Positions 8,904 through 18,566 of a DNA stretch of 64,000 nucleotides are shown one piece after another (within the stretch, counting starts at the first letter, position 1; each line of letters opens with the position of its first letter). The DNA lies in assembly GCF_001192835.1 (NCBI RefSeq), contig NZ_DF968183.1, positions 930,001-994,000 of the forward strand, given 5' to 3'. This DNA is from Lentimicrobium saccharophilum (GTDB taxonomy: Bacteria > Bacteroidota > Bacteroidia > Bacteroidales > Lentimicrobiaceae). Position numbers and translations under genes: made by a program. The notes beneath the pieces are model-generated. The model was not told where the DNA came from and made no database searches. It was given only the letters and a program-made list of their open reading frames with translations.

Positions 8904-10064
8904 ATGAAAGCGCTCAGAAAACAACTGGACAAAATCAAGCCCCAGTTTCAGAAGGGCGGAAAGTTCGAGAAGCTTCACTCAACCTTTGATGCTTTCGAAA
9001 CCTTCCTCTTTGTCCCCGACAAAACAACTTCACATGGCAGTCATATCCGCGACAGCATAGATATGAAGCGTACTATGAGCCTCGTGGTCATCGCTTTGAT
9101 TCCGGCCCTGCTTTTCGGCATCTGGAATGTTGGACATCAGCATTTTCTTTCACATGGCGAAACCGTTGCATTCTGGGATAAAGTTCTTTACGGCCTCTGG
9201 AAAGTTTTACCCATCATCGTTGTTTCCTATGTTACCGGGCTTGCCATTGAATTTGCATTCGCGCAGATCAGGCATCACGAGGTGAACGAAGGATTCCTGG
9301 TTTCGGGAATGCTTATTCCGCTGGTAGTTCCTCCGGATATTCCCCTTTGGATGGTTTCTCTCGCCACAGCCTTTGCCGTTATCATCGGTAAAGAAGTTTT
9401 CGGGGGAACAGGCATGAACATCCTTAACCCGGCCCTTACCGCGCGTGCATTTCTGTTTTTTGCTTACCCTGCCCAGATCTCGGGCGATAAAGTGTGGATT
9501 GCTGAAAAAGCCGATGCTTTCTCAGGCGCCACTCCGCTGGCTGAAGCTGCTGCAGGAATCGGCGCTGAAACGGTTAATTTTACACATAGCTTTATGGAAA
9601 TGTTTATGGGGACCATTCCGGGCTCCATCGGGGAAACTTCCGCACTTGCCATTCTGATTGGTGCCGCAATTCTGGTGTTTACCGGAGTAGGAAGTCTTAG
9701 AATTATGGTTTCAGTTGCCTTGGGAGGTATCTTTATGGGCGGACTCTTTAACCTTGTCGGGACTAATTCCTATATGCTGGATGTGCCGTTTTACTATCAC
9801 CTCGTGATGGGTGGTTTTGCTTTCGGAATGGTGTTTATGGCCACCGACCCGGTCACCGCATCCCAGACCAACAAGGGCAAAATCATTTACGGTTTCCTGA
9901 TCGGTGTGATGGCCGTGCTTATCCGTGTACTTAACCCGGCTTATCCCGAAGGCATGATGCTGGCCATCCTGCTTATGAATGTATTCGCTCCGCTGATTGA
10001 CCATTATGTTGTTGAAGCGAACATTAAGCGCAGGCTCAAACGGATGAAGCCTGTCAAAGCCTGA
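8904..10064 (+). CDS. nqrB: Na+-translocating NADH-quinone reductase subunit B
   Basis: NqrB is the large membrane subunit that binds riboflavin and covalent FMN and forms much of the sodium pathway. Over 386 aa it has a soluble N-terminus, about ten membrane helices and the flavinylation motif DAFSGAT, whose Thr210 is the expected FMN-phosphoester site attached by ApbE. The conserved FGGTGMNILNPALTARAF stretch is also present (about 166-183). It lies 56 bp after nqrA in the same operon. Confidence 0.97.
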   Translation: MKALRKQLDKIKPQFQKGGKFEKLHSTFDAFETFLFVPDKTTSHGSHIRDSIDMKRTMSLVVIALIPALLFGIWNVGHQHFLSHGETVAFWDKVLYGLWKVLPIIVVSYVTGLAIEFAFAQIRHHEVNEGFLVSGMLIPLVVPPDIPLWMVSLATAFAVIIGKEVFGGTGMNILNPALTARAFLFFAYPAQISGDKVWIAEKADAFSGATPLAEAAAGIGAETVNFTHSFMEMFMGTIPGSIGETSALAILIGAAILVFTGVGSLRIMVSVALGGIFMGGLFNLVGTNSYMLDVPFYYHLVMGGFAFGMVFMATDPVTASQTNKGKIIYGFLIGVMAVLIRVLNPAYPEGMMLAILLMNVFAPLIDHYVVEANIKRRLKRMKPVKA

Positions 10065-10095
10065 ACATCAATCCAATTTAAAACACATCGTAATC

Positions 10096-10857
10096 ATGTA
10101 CAGTAACGGTTATATATTCAGATACGCTTCTATCATGGTCATCCTGGTAGCAGCTTTGCTTTCGGCTGCCGCTATTCTGCTGCAACCGGCGCAGGAAAGG
10201 AATGTCAAGATCGAGAAGATTCAGGATATTCTGCGCTCAGCCCACATAGAGTCAACCACTGCGGATGCCGAACAACTTTATGATAAGCACATTGTCAAAG
10301 AGATTGTAATCAATGCTGCAGGAGAAGAGGTAGGCGTTTATGCCGGCGGAAAATTTGAAAAAGGCGACCGCAGGGCATTCCTGGTGGACCTGAAATCAGA
10401 GTTGAAGGCAAAACAGCAGATCGCCGAAGGCAAACAGGCCCAGGAGCCGGTTTTCCCTTTGTTTGTCTGCCGCAAGGGCACTGAAGACCTCTACATCATA
10501 CCTCTCTATGGAGTCGGACTCTGGGGGCCAATCTGGGGCAATATCGCATTAAAGAGCGACTTTAATACAGTTGAGGGTGTCACTTTCGGGCATAAAGGAG
10601 AGACGCCCGGCCTCGGTGCTGAAATCGCCACAGACATCTTTACTGCCCAATTCCCGGCAAAAACCCTGTTCGATGCCAATGGCAACTTCACTTCCATAAA
10701 GGTGGTGAAGGGAGGCGTTGCAAATTCAAGCATCGATCCCGCCCATGGTGTGGATGCAATCTCCGGAGGAACGATCACCAGCAATGGTGTATCGGACATG
10801 CTTAATAGTTGCCTCGAAAATTACGTTACCTATTTTAAAAATCAGAAAGCCTTATGA
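10096..10857 (+). CDS. nqrC: Na+-translocating NADH-quinone reductase subunit C
   Basis: NqrC has one N-terminal membrane helix (about 8-30) and a periplasmic FMN-binding domain, 253 aa in all. The flavinylation motif reads DAISGGT, so Thr226 is the predicted covalent FMN site. The usual Ala before Thr is Gly here, a conservative change. GLWGPIWG and ETPGLGAEI are family hallmarks. Its stop overlaps the nqrD start in an ATGA arrangement, suggesting translational coupling. Confidence 0.96.
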   Translation: MYSNGYIFRYASIMVILVAALLSAAAILLQPAQERNVKIEKIQDILRSAHIESTTADAEQLYDKHIVKEIVINAAGEEVGVYAGGKFEKGDRRAFLVDLKSELKAKQQIAEGKQAQEPVFPLFVCRKGTEDLYIIPLYGVGLWGPIWGNIALKSDFNTVEGVTFGHKGETPGLGAEIATDIFTAQFPAKTLFDANGNFTSIKVVKGGVANSSIDPAHGVDAISGGTITSNGVSDMLNSCLENYVTYFKNQKAL

Positions 10858-11510
10858 GTACTGCGAAAACTGAGAGAGAACCCATGTTCTCAGCTAAAAT
10901 CAAGAAGTTGCTGCTGGGCCCGCTCAATAAAGATAACCCCATCACCGTACAGGTACTTGGCATCTGTTCAGCACTTGCTGTTACGGTTAAGCTTGAACCT
11001 GCATTTGTGATGGCGCTTTCAGTTACAGCGGTCACAGCCATTTCAAACCTGTCCATTTCGTTGCTGCGCAACACCATTCCGCCAAGAATCAGGATTATTG
11101 TTCAGCTGACTGTTATCGCGGCGCTGGTAATTCTGGTCGACCAGATACTCAAGGCTTATGTTTATGATGTCAGCAAACAGCTTTCCGTGTTCGTAGGGCT
11201 CATCATCACAAACTGCATCATTATGGGACGCCTCGAAGCATTTGCCATGGCCAACAAACCCTGGCCTTCCTTTGTGGATGGCGTGGGAAATGGCGTAGGA
11301 TATGGAATTATTCTGATCATCGTGGCTTTCTTCCGCGAATTGCTGGGTTCGGGTACCATCTGGGGTTATCATGTAATGCCGAAGGCTTTTTATGAGCTCG
11401 GATATGTCAACAATGGCCTGATGATCTTACCTCCTATGGCCCTCATCGTAGTCGGTATTATTATCTGGGTACAGCGCGCAAAAAACCCTGACCTGCAGGA
11501 AGAAAATTAG
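10854..11510 (+). CDS. nqrD: Na+-translocating NADH-quinone reductase subunit D
   Basis: NqrD is a six-helix membrane subunit. Cys38 (GICSAL) and Cys121 (ITNCIIMG) are the two residues that, with the matching pair in NqrE, hold the intramembrane iron centre. Length is 218 aa. The ATG overlaps the nqrC stop. A second possible start, MFSAKIKKL at 10884, would give the more typical family N-terminus, so the true start is uncertain by 10 codons. Confidence 0.96.
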   Translation: MSTAKTEREPMFSAKIKKLLLGPLNKDNPITVQVLGICSALAVTVKLEPAFVMALSVTAVTAISNLSISLLRNTIPPRIRIIVQLTVIAALVILVDQILKAYVYDVSKQLSVFVGLIITNCIIMGRLEAFAMANKPWPSFVDGVGNGVGYGIILIIVAFFRELLGSGTIWGYHVMPKAFYELGYVNNGLMILPPMALIVVGIIIWVQRAKNPDLQEEN

Positions 11511-11536
11511 TCAATCACCCAATACACAGACTGATT

Positions 11537-12154
11537 ATGGAAAATCTGATAAATATATTTGTAAAGTCAATTTTTATTGACAACATGATTTTTGCATACT
11601 TCCTGGGGATGTGCTCATACCTGGCTGTATCAAAAACGGTAAAAACTTCTGTCGGACTGGGGATTGCAGTAATCTTTGTACTGGGCATCACCGTGCCGGT
11701 CGATTACCTGATCAACAACTATCTTCTCCGCAAGGGAGCCCTTTCGTGGCTGGGCGGCGAGTTTGCCAATGTCGACCTCAGCTTTCTCAGTTTCATCATG
11801 TTCATCGCGGTAATCGCCTCAATGGTTCAGCTGGTAGAGATGGTAATCGAGAAGTTCTCCCCTACCCTTTATGCGTCACTCGGTATCTTTCTGCCGCTTA
11901 TCGCTGTAAACTGCGCCATACTCGGAGGCTCACTCTTTATGCAGGAGCGGGATTACGGATCCATCGCCGAAGCCACGGCATTCGGACTCGGAAGCGGAAT
12001 CGGCTGGTTTCTTGCCATCGTGGCCATTGCAGCTATCCGGGAAAAAATACGGTATTCCAATGTACCCAAGCCACTCAGGGGCCTGGGCATTACCTTTATC
12101 ATCACAGGTTTGATGGGCATTGCCTTTATGAGCTTTATGGGCATCAAACTCTAA
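11537..12154 (+). CDS. nqrE: Na+-translocating NADH-quinone reductase subunit E
   Basis: NqrE is a 205-aa six-helix membrane subunit homologous to NqrD with inverted topology. Cys26 (LGMCSYLA) and Cys126 (AVNCAILGG) complete the four-cysteine iron site shared with NqrD. The family motif [14 protein letters not shown] is at the N-terminus. It follows nqrD by 26 bp. Confidence 0.97.
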   Translation: MENLINIFVKSIFIDNMIFAYFLGMCSYLAVSKTVKTSVGLGIAVIFVLGITVPVDYLINNYLLRKGALSWLGGEFANVDLSFLSFIMFIAVIASMVQLVEMVIEKFSPTLYASLGIFLPLIAVNCAILGGSLFMQERDYGSIAEATAFGLGSGIGWFLAIVAIAAIREKIRYSNVPKPLRGLGITFIITGLMGIAFMSFMGIKL

Positions 12155-12196
12155 GATTAATCAGGAAAATTTTATTAAACAGAGAAAAATACTGCC

Positions 12197-13441
12197 ATGG
12201 GAACCGGAATTATTGTATTGATAAGCATTGTGGTTTTCCTCACCATAATCCTGCTTCTGGTCGGTGTGCTGCTTTATGTACGTGCAAAACTCACACCTCC
12301 GGGAAAAGTAAAAATTACCATCAATGATGAAACCGAGATCGAAGCAGATCCGGGATCATCACTGCTGAGTACCCTCTCGGCACAGAAAATCTTCCTGCCT
12401 TCAGCATGCGGAGGCGGCGGAACCTGCGCCATGTGTAAATGCCAGGTTTTTGAAGGCGCCGGCGACATTCTGCCAACCGAAAAGGGCTACTTTACCCGCA
12501 AAGAGCAGCAGAACAACTGGCGGCTCGGCTGTCAGGTGAAGGTGCGCGGCGACCTGAAAATCGGCATCCCCAAAGAAATCTTCGGAATTAAGAAATGGGA
12601 ATGCGAAGTGGTCAGCAACCGCAATGTTGCTACTTTCATCAAAGAATTCGTTGTCAGGCTGCCTGAAGGCGAAACCCTCGATTTTCAATCAGGAGGTTAC
12701 ATCCAGATTGATGTACCCAAGTGTGAGGTCGATTTCAAGGATATCATCGTTGAGGATAAATTCCGCGAAGACTGGGATAAACTGAAGATTTGGGATCTCA
12801 AAATGAAAAATCCCGAACCGATTTTCAGGGCATACTCCATGGCCAACCACCCGGCCGAGGGGAACATTGTGATGCTTAACATCCGTATTGCCACCCCACC
12901 CTGGGACAGGGCCAAAAATCAGTTTATGAACGTGAATCCCGGAATCTGTTCATCCTACATCTTCTCCCGCAAACCGGGCGACAAGGTAATGGTTTCCGGC
13001 CCTTACGGTGAATTCCATATCAAGCACAGCGACAAAGAAATGCTCTACATCGGCGGAGGTGCTGGTATGGCCCCGCTCAGAAGCCAGATTTTCCATATGT
13101 TCCACACCGAAAAAACAAACAGGAAAGTGACCTATTGGTATGGAGCACGCTCGTTGCGCGAAGTCTTCTATGATGATGAATTCAAGGCGATTGAAAAGGA
13201 TTTTCCGAATTTCAAATTCAACATCGCCCTTTCGGAACCTTTGCCGGAGGACAACTGGACAGGCTATACCGGATTTATCCATCAGGTAGTACTCGACAAT
13301 TACCTCAGCAAACATCCTGAACCTGAGGAAATTGAATTCTACCTCTGCGGCCCGCCCATGATGAACTCAGCCGTATTTAAAATGCTTGATAACCTCGGCG
13401 TGCCAAAGGAAAACATTGCATTTGACGATTTCGGAGGATAA
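12197..13441 (+). CDS. nqrF: Na+-translocating NADH-quinone reductase subunit F
   Basis: NqrF is the NADH entry subunit, 414 aa. An N-terminal membrane helix (about 4-28) precedes a ferredoxin domain with [2Fe-2S] ligands Cys71, Cys77, Cys80 and Cys112. A ferredoxin-reductase module then carries FAD motif RAYSMA (211-216) and NADH-binding CGPPMM (384-389). It ends in the aromatic/Gly tail DDFGG. It is the last gene of the operon and is followed within 20 bp by a strong terminator. Confidence 0.97.
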   Translation: MGTGIIVLISIVVFLTIILLLVGVLLYVRAKLTPPGKVKITINDETEIEADPGSSLLSTLSAQKIFLPSACGGGGTCAMCKCQVFEGAGDILPTEKGYFTRKEQQNNWRLGCQVKVRGDLKIGIPKEIFGIKKWECEVVSNRNVATFIKEFVVRLPEGETLDFQSGGYIQIDVPKCEVDFKDIIVEDKFREDWDKLKIWDLKMKNPEPIFRAYSMANHPAEGNIVMLNIRIATPPWDRAKNQFMNVNPGICSSYIFSRKPGDKVMVSGPYGEFHIKHSDKEMLYIGGGAGMAPLRSQIFHMFHTEKTNRKVTYWYGARSLREVFYDDEFKAIEKDFPNFKFNIALSEPLPEDNWTGYTGFIHQVVLDNYLSKHPEPEEIEFYLCGPPMMNSAVFKMLDNLGVPKENIAFDDFGG

Positions 13442-13460
13442 CAGACTCCTGCCTCTTCGA

Positions 13461-13490
13461 AAGCCCTGAAACCGGTTCAGGGCTTTTTTT
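13461..13490 (+). terminator. Rho-independent terminator of the nqr operon
   Basis: The stem AAGCCCTGAA / TTCAGGGCTT encloses a short loop and runs directly into eight T residues, 20 bp after the nqrF stop. Confidence 0.9.
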
Positions 13491-13520
13491 GTGACAACCG
13501 GCATAATTTTTCTAATTTCG
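13489..13520 (+). promoter_or_regulatory. Candidate promoter for apbE
   Basis: TTG at 13489-13491 and TAATTTCG at 13513-13520 are 21 bp apart. The -7 element has one mismatch from TAnnTTTG. It would give apbE its own transcript just after the nqr terminator. Confidence 0.4.
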
Positions 13521-13539
13521 CACAACCAAAACAAACCAG

Positions 13540-14559
13540 ATGACAAAAACCGGATTTTTGAGCCTGATTGCAGTGTCAGTTGTAATGGCCTCATGCGGAA
13601 GAATGCACAATCTCAAGGAAGTTAAACTTAACGGGATGGCACAGGGAACCTATTATGCCATCACCTATTACGATGAGGAAGGAAGGAACTTCCAGCCCGC
13701 CATCGACAGTTTTTTCAGGGCATTCGACATGTCAGCCTCGGTTTATCTTAAAGAATCTGTTATTTCAAGGTTCAACAATAATGATTCAACAGCGGTCGCC
13801 GACGATGCCTTCACTTATGTATTCAAAAAGGCACAGGAAGTCTCTGAAATGACAGATGGTGCATTCGACATCACCACCATGCCGCTGACCAATGCCTGGG
13901 GCTTCGGATTTACCGATGCCATGAAACTCACCCAGGAACAGGTTGACAGTATTCTTCCCCTGGTGAACTACAGAAATATCTCTTTGGAGAACGGCCGGCT
14001 TATCAAGGCAGACCCGGCCATTATGATCGATTATAATGCCATCGCGCAGGGCTACTCAGCCGACCTGATCGGAAAAATGCTTGAAACAGAAGGTATAAAA
14101 AACTATCTGATCGATGTGGGCGGCGAGGTGCTTGCCAGGGGAGCGAAGCCAGGCGGTAAATTATGGCGGGTCGGCATCGAGAAACCCGCCGGCGAAGGCG
14201 ATGAAACCCGCACCGTTGACGTGGTGGTAAAACTGAAAGATAAAGCGCTGGCTTCCTCAGGAAACTACCGGAGATATTTCGTGAAAGATGGCGTGAAATA
14301 CTCTCATACCATCGACCCGAAAACGGGCTATCCCGTTACGCATTCACTGCTGAGTGTTTCGGTACTTGCGGATGACTGCATCTCCGCCGATGCCTTCGCA
14401 ACGGCATTTATGGTGATGGGTGTTGAAAAGTCTAGGGATTTTCTCAGTAAGCATCCTGGCCTGGAAGCGCATTTCATCTTCAGCGACGCGCAAGGCACCA
14501 ACCAGCACTGGACCAGCCCGGGACTCGAAAAACTGTTTGAAGATAATAACGCCGAGTAA
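13540..14559 (+). CDS. apbE: FAD:protein FMN transferase ApbE (lipoprotein)
   Basis: ApbE transfers FMN from FAD to threonine in target proteins on the outer face of the membrane. Here the expected targets are the SGAT/SGGT threonines of NqrB and NqrC encoded just upstream. The 339-aa product has a lipoprotein signal with lipobox VMASC (Cys19). Its catalytic domain includes DITTMPLTNAWGFG, IDYNAIAQGYSADL, the DVGGEV stretch and SHTIDPKTGYPV. Its stop is 1 bp from the stop of the convergent NqrM-like gene. Confidence 0.95.
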   Translation: MTKTGFLSLIAVSVVMASCGRMHNLKEVKLNGMAQGTYYAITYYDEEGRNFQPAIDSFFRAFDMSASVYLKESVISRFNNNDSTAVADDAFTYVFKKAQEVSEMTDGAFDITTMPLTNAWGFGFTDAMKLTQEQVDSILPLVNYRNISLENGRLIKADPAIMIDYNAIAQGYSADLIGKMLETEGIKNYLIDVGGEVLARGAKPGGKLWRVGIEKPAGEGDETRTVDVVVKLKDKALASSGNYRRYFVKDGVKYSHTIDPKTGYPVTHSLLSVSVLADDCISADAFATAFMVMGVEKSRDFLSKHPGLEAHFIFSDAQGTNQHWTSPGLEKLFEDNNAE

Positions 14560-14560
14560 A

Positions 14561-14755
14561 TCAGGCAGTTTTATTTTCGCAGGAGCTTCCTTCGCTGTTC
14601 CCGCAGGTGCATCCCAACCGCTGACCTGTATTGGGGTCAACGCTTGAGCAGGATTTCTTAAACTCCCCTCCCTTTTTCACAAACATTTTTATGGCTATAC
14701 CGGCAATGGATAATCCGATGATTGCAGTGGCAAGCAGAACGACTTTTAGTATCAT
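14561..14755 (-). CDS. Small membrane protein with four-cysteine tail, NqrM-like
   Basis: The 64-aa product has one N-terminal membrane helix (about 3-26), a basic linker, then a tail with Cys36, Cys49, Cys51 and Cys59 in the order C...C-x-C...C. That layout matches NqrM (DUF539), a small single-helix protein needed to mature the NqrD/NqrE iron centre in Vibrio. The gene sits next to apbE and the nqr operon but on the opposite strand, end to end with apbE. Function is inferred from architecture and neighbourhood, since the sequence between the cysteines differs from proteobacterial NqrM. It could be another thiol or metal-binding membrane protein. Confidence 0.6.
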   Translation of the reverse strand: MILKVVLLATAIIGLSIAGIAIKMFVKKGGEFKKSCSSVDPNTGQRLGCTCGNSEGSSCENKTA

Positions 14756-14883
14756 TGATCAGAAAAATTAAATTCATTTTACATTGAAGACCAGGCCTTA
14801 ACAGCCCGGAGAATTCAGCATCAGCACTCAGGCAATATAACAGCAGCTTCCGCTTAATGTTGTTATCAGCCGGTAATTTTTGT

Positions 14884-15657
14884 CTATCCCAAAGGATGTT
14901 GACGCCTGATCTCATAACAGATCAGCGCGGCAGCAATGGAGGCGTTCAGCGATTCAGCGCGGCCTTTGGGTCCTTTTAATGCCCCCGGAATGGTAATCCT
15001 TCCGGTGATCAGGGGGATGATCTCTTCCGAAATTCCGTGCGATTCGTTACCTATTACTACTATTCCACCTGTTTTGAACCGGACAGTAGTTACATCTTCC
15101 CCTTCGAGCAAGGTACCGTAAACCGGCACTTGCGAAGCATGGGTATTCAAAAATTTCTGAAGATCAACATAATGGAATGGCATCCGGAAAACGGAACCCA
15201 TACTTGCCTGAACAACCTTTGGATTCCAGATATCGACGCTGCCCGATGCGGCAACAATGCGGTCAATCCCGAACCAATCGGCTGTACGGATGATTGTCCC
15301 CAGGTTACCGGGATCCCTGATCTGGTCAAGCGCCAGCACCCAATCACCAGAAAGATCACCCGCAGCAGGGGTTTCCGGAATCCGGGCAATGGCAAGCACC
15401 TGATTCGGGGTATTCAGTGCACTTATTTTTTCGAGTTCCTGCTGGCTTATTTCAACAATATCAACAAGGTAACGATGTTTTGGGATATGACTTCCGCTTA
15501 TCCAGCCGGCAGTGGCAAAAATCTTTTCAACCGCAAAATCGCTGGATAACAATTCATCCACCAGCTTAACCCCTTCGGCGACAAAAAGCCCCTCCTCCTG
15601 CCGGTTTTTCGACAGGCGCAGGGAATTGATCAGCTTTAATTGGTTTTTACTCAGCAT
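14884..15657 (-). CDS. TrmH/SpoU-family RNA 2'-O-methyltransferase
   Basis: The 257-aa protein has an N-terminal substrate-binding domain (start MLSKNQLKLINSLRLSKNR, with FVAEGVKLVDELL) and a C-terminal SPOUT domain. The knot motifs are LDQIRDPGNLGTIIRTADWFG, VVIGNESHGIS and ESLNASIAAALICYE, which contain the AdoMet-binding and catalytic Asn/Arg/Ser residues of SpoU enzymes. It methylates a ribose in rRNA or tRNA, but the exact site cannot be assigned. It stands alone on the minus strand. Confidence 0.93.
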   Translation of the reverse strand: MLSKNQLKLINSLRLSKNRQEEGLFVAEGVKLVDELLSSDFAVEKIFATAGWISGSHIPKHRYLVDIVEISQQELEKISALNTPNQVLAIARIPETPAAGDLSGDWVLALDQIRDPGNLGTIIRTADWFGIDRIVAASGSVDIWNPKVVQASMGSVFRMPFHYVDLQKFLNTHASQVPVYGTLLEGEDVTTVRFKTGGIVVIGNESHGISEEIIPLITGRITIPGALKGPKGRAESLNASIAAALICYEIRRQHPLG

Positions 15658-15752
15658 CCTATTACAGTAGTCCGTTAAGAATTTTAAATGAATTGACTTA
15701 CAGCGGAATATTAAAACTTGTTTAAAGATAGCAAATCGATCATTATCAATTC

Positions 15753-15776
15753 GTTGCGTCTTTGCGTCCTTGCGTG
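15753..15776. repeat. Short tandem TTGCGTC-type repeat
   Basis: Three imperfect units (ttgcgtc, tttgcgtc, cttgcgtg) lie in the gap between the rplI terminator and the RNA methylase. In my recollection such strings recur between genes in many Bacteroidota genomes. No function is visible. Confidence 0.45.
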
Positions 15777-15803
15777 ATTCTTAAATTTAACAGACTATTG
15801 AAT

Positions 15804-15833
15804 GAAAAAAATCCCGGCTTTACGACCGGGATT
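15804..15833 (-). terminator. Rho-independent terminator of the rpsF-rpsR-rplI operon
   Basis: The stem ATCCCGG / CCGGGAT (15811-15832) is followed on the minus strand by a seven-T run, 29 bp after the rplI stop. Confidence 0.85.
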
Positions 15834-15860
15834 AAAGTTACAAAAAATCCTCAGTATCGC

Positions 15861-16310
15861 CTATTCGGCGAATACTTCAAAGTTCACCATTACGCTCACG
15901 CCTTTGTGCAGCATAACTTTGGCCTTGTATTCACCTACTTCCTTAACAGAATCGCCATCAAGATGGATCTTTTTACGGTCGATATCGTAATTGAACTGCT
16001 CTTTCAGCGCTTCCGCAATCTGCAGTGCATTGACAGAACCGAAAATCTTACCGGTTGATGCAACCTTGGCGCCGATTTTAACTTTCACGTTCTCGAGCAG
16101 TTTAACCATTGCTTCGGCTTCGTTGCGGATTTTATCTTCCTTAAATGCTTTCTGCTTCAGGGTTTCAGCATTCATTTTTTTGTTGGCCTCGCTGGCCATA
16201 ATAGCAAAGCCCTGAGGAATGAGATAATTGCGTGCGTAGCCATCGCGAACCTTTATGATATCAGTTGCATAGCCCAGATTGGGGATGTCTTTCTTGAGAA
16301 TAACTTCCAT
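15861..16310 (-). CDS. rplI: 50S ribosomal protein bL9
   Basis: The 149-aa protein opens with MEVILKKDIPNLG and has DGYARNYLIPQG and the long central helix with KEDKIRNEAEAM. It then has a C-terminal 23S rRNA-binding domain containing GKIFGSVNALQIAEAL. It is the last gene of rpsF-rpsR-rplI, 15 bp after rpsR, and is followed by a terminator. Confidence 0.97.
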   Translation of the reverse strand: MEVILKKDIPNLGYATDIIKVRDGYARNYLIPQGFAIMASEANKKMNAETLKQKAFKEDKIRNEAEAMVKLLENVKVKIGAKVASTGKIFGSVNALQIAEALKEQFNYDIDRKKIHLDGDSVKEVGEYKAKVMLHKGVSVMVNFEVFAE

Positions 16311-16325
16311 GGTATGTTCCCTCCT

Positions 16326-16598
16326 TTATTTTAAAAGATCAGCCACATAAGGCATCAGGGCAATATGACGGGCCCTTTTAACCGCCTGCGCGACCTTGCG
16401 CTGGTATTTGGTTGATGTACCGGTGATGCGGCGGGGAAGGATCTTACCCTGCTCATTCACGAATTTCATAAGGAAGTCAGCATCCTTGTAATCGATATAC
16501 TTGATCCCGCTCTTTTTGAAGCGGCAGTATTTCTTTTTCTTAACATCGACCGCGATCGGTGTAAGATATTTTATTTCAGAATTGGGTTGATTTGCCAT
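16326..16598 (-). CDS. rpsR: 30S ribosomal protein bS18
   Basis: The 90-aa protein carries [18 protein letters not shown] and [19 protein letters not shown], the defining stretches of bS18, which pairs with S6 on the 30S platform. It is the middle gene of the operon, 28 bp after rpsF. Confidence 0.97.
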   Translation of the reverse strand: MANQPNSEIKYLTPIAVDVKKKKYCRFKKSGIKYIDYKDADFLMKFVNEQGKILPRRITGTSTKYQRKVAQAVKRARHIALMPYVADLLK

Positions 16599-16626
16599 TG
16601 TTCAATGAATTTAAAATTTAACCTGA

Positions 16627-16989
16627 TCAGGCTTCCGGATTTGTTTCAGCAACTGCGGCTGCTTTGTTTAAACGCTTTTTCTCGTTGTAGGCAACGGCAT
16701 GCTTGTCGAGCGCTACGGTGAGGAAACGGAGGATCCGCTCATCACGTTTAAAAGCAACTTCAAGATCTCCGATAAGGCTACCCTCGGATTTGAATTCAAT
16801 TAAATGATAAAATCCCGAAGTCTTCTTCTGGATAGGATAAGCCAGCTTGCGCAAGCCCCAGTGATCTTCGTGGACTATCTCAGCCCCCTTGTCTTTCAGC
16901 AATTTCTGAAATTTTCCAACCGCTTCCTTCATCTGTTCATCAGACAAAACGGGAGTCATAATGAAAACGGTTTCATAGTTTTTCAACAT
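16627..16989 (-). CDS. rpsF: 30S ribosomal protein bS6
   Basis: The 120-aa protein starts [19 protein letters not shown] and contains the conserved [17 protein letters not shown] and GFYHLIEF segments. It is the first gene of the operon, with a consensus-like -7 element 48 bp upstream. The leader is only about 40 nt, too short to hold a typical S6:S18-binding leader motif. Confidence 0.97.
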   Translation of the reverse strand: MLKNYETVFIMTPVLSDEQMKEAVGKFQKLLKDKGAEIVHEDHWGLRKLAYPIQKKTSGFYHLIEFKSEGSLIGDLEVAFKRDERILRFLTVALDKHAVAYNEKKRLNKAAAVAETNPEA

Positions 16990-17036
16990 CTGCGTTAGGT
17001 TTAATTATTAATTCATGGTGTTTTTAAAACGGATTG

Positions 17037-17044
17037 CAAAAGTA
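17037..17044 (-). promoter_or_regulatory. Promoter -7 element of the rpsF operon
   Basis: TACTTTTG on the minus strand matches TAnnTTTG. A TTG lies 18 bp upstream, one base short of the usual spacing. The transcript would begin about 40 nt before the rpsF ATG. Confidence 0.55.
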
Positions 17045-17345
17045 CAAAAAAAATCTGATTTCCAAAGCAAATAAGCAATTCATTTTATATTAACTGATTA
17101 ATAGCACCTGACTTACCGGAACAATTTTCCTAAATAGATAATTTGACACTGCCTTTAGCCTCCAAAATATCATTCCAGCTGCCTGAAAACCATTCCGGCG
17201 ATTTTCCTAGCTTATGCAACAAACACTAAAATGGATACTTATTTGCATGGCTTTAAGGCCTGAATTTGACCCCAACTTTAGCCATCACCGACCATAACTA
17301 ACTATAGGGCAGACGGTTACCTGCAGGAGTTCAAAATATTCATCA
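17045..17345. other. Intergenic stretch upstream of rpsF
   Basis: Apart from the rpsF promoter region at its left end, I see no gene, RNA, clear hairpin or repeat here. It also holds the region after the stop of the minus-strand epimerase gene, with no obvious terminator. Confidence 0.4.
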
Positions 17346-18503
17346 CTATGCGCTAATAGCCTGCAGATTAATGATTTCACTACAAATAAACTCAGCCGCC
17401 CTTCCATCGCCAAACACGGCCGGAAAGTTCACCGGCGGATGATCGAGGAATTGCTCCAGGGCCTGAAGCAAGCGGGCGGTATCCGCATCGGCTAAAATAC
17501 CGGCACCTGCAGCTGTAATTTCAGTCCATTCCGTTTCGGAGCGGGCTATCACACAGGGCTTTTCAAAGAAATAGGCTTCTTTCTGCACCCCACCCGAATC
17601 CGTCAGGATCAAGCGGGCGTTCTTTTCAAGGCGGGTCATATCCAGGAATGAAACCGGCGGAATGATCCTGATCAGATGATTTTCATTTACCGAAGCATAT
17701 AATTCTTGTGAAAGGTTCTGGCTGAGTAATCCGGAAGTGCGGGGATGCAAAGGCAGTACCACCTGAAGTTGCCGCCGGCGGCTGATGCCGTCAAGGGCTT
17801 CAAAGATGGCATTCAACCGTTCGGGGATATCGGTGTTGTTGTCGCGGTGAATGGTAGAAAGCAGGTAGTTCCCCGTTTCATGGCCCAGGCCTTCGAGTAT
17901 CCGTGACTTTTGCTCAGCCAGTTCCGCAAAGTGAAGGCTGTTGTCGTACATCACATCCCCGCAATGATAGATTTTCGGGTTGTCAATGGTAAAGGGTGGC
18001 CGGGCCGAAGCATTAAACCCTTCGCGCAACAGGTTGGCAAACCCGGTGGCCGTCGGGCTGAACAACAGCGTGGAAGCGTGGTCGCACATAATGCGGTTGA
18101 TCTCCTCGGGCATGGATTTATTGAATGAACGCAGCCCGGCTTCTATATGGGCAATGGGAACATGCATCTTGGATGCCGCGACCGCGCCGGCAAGTGTCGA
18201 GTTGGTATCGCCGTATAGGATCAGCATATCTGGCTTTTCCTTTGACAGGATTTCTTCAATTCCCTGTATCATCCGGGCTGTCTGAACGCCATGCTGTCCG
18301 CTTCCGACCCCAAGATTATAATCCGGTTTTGGGATGCCCAGTTCATCAAAAAATACCTGCGACATATTTTCATCGTAATGCTGACCGGTATGCACGATAA
18401 TTTCGGTTATACGGTCAGCAAATCCATTGGCGATGGCCCTGCTCAGGGCTGCAGCTTTGATGATCTGCGGGCGCGCACCGATAACTGTGACTATTTTTAT
18501 CAT
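17346..18503 (-). CDS. wecB: Non-hydrolysing UDP-N-acetylglucosamine 2-epimerase
   Basis: The 385-aa product interconverts UDP-GlcNAc and UDP-ManNAc in the cytoplasm. It shows VIGARPQIIKAAAL at the N-terminus, HTGQHYDENMSQVFF, YGDTNSTLAGA, HIEAGLRSF and ILTDSGGVQKEA, all family hallmarks. It is separate from the exopolysaccharide cluster and lies in a housekeeping stretch before radC. A paralogue at 51053-52186 sits in the FucNAc pathway. The TDSGGVQKEA variant here is the ordinary one, while the paralogue has SDSGTISEES, so the two probably act on different substrates. Its product could feed ManNAc-type sugars. Confidence 0.9.
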   Translation of the reverse strand: MIKIVTVIGARPQIIKAAALSRAIANGFADRITEIIVHTGQHYDENMSQVFFDELGIPKPDYNLGVGSGQHGVQTARMIQGIEEILSKEKPDMLILYGDTNSTLAGAVAASKMHVPIAHIEAGLRSFNKSMPEEINRIMCDHASTLLFSPTATGFANLLREGFNASARPPFTIDNPKIYHCGDVMYDNSLHFAELAEQKSRILEGLGHETGNYLLSTIHRDNNTDIPERLNAIFEALDGISRRRQLQVVLPLHPRTSGLLSQNLSQELYASVNENHLIRIIPPVSFLDMTRLEKNARLILTDSGGVQKEAYFFEKPCVIARSETEWTEITAAGAGILADADTARLLQALEQFLDHPPVNFPAVFGDGRAAEFICSEIINLQAISA

Positions 18504-18566
18504 AAGAAATATGCTTTTTACGGAGAAAATAGTGTTAAGGACAAAGATCGGGTCATCAGACCAGTT

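Noticed and set aside
16990-17036. S6:S18-binding leader RNA before rpsF
   Set aside because: The leader is about 40 nt and shows no matching stem with a bulge.
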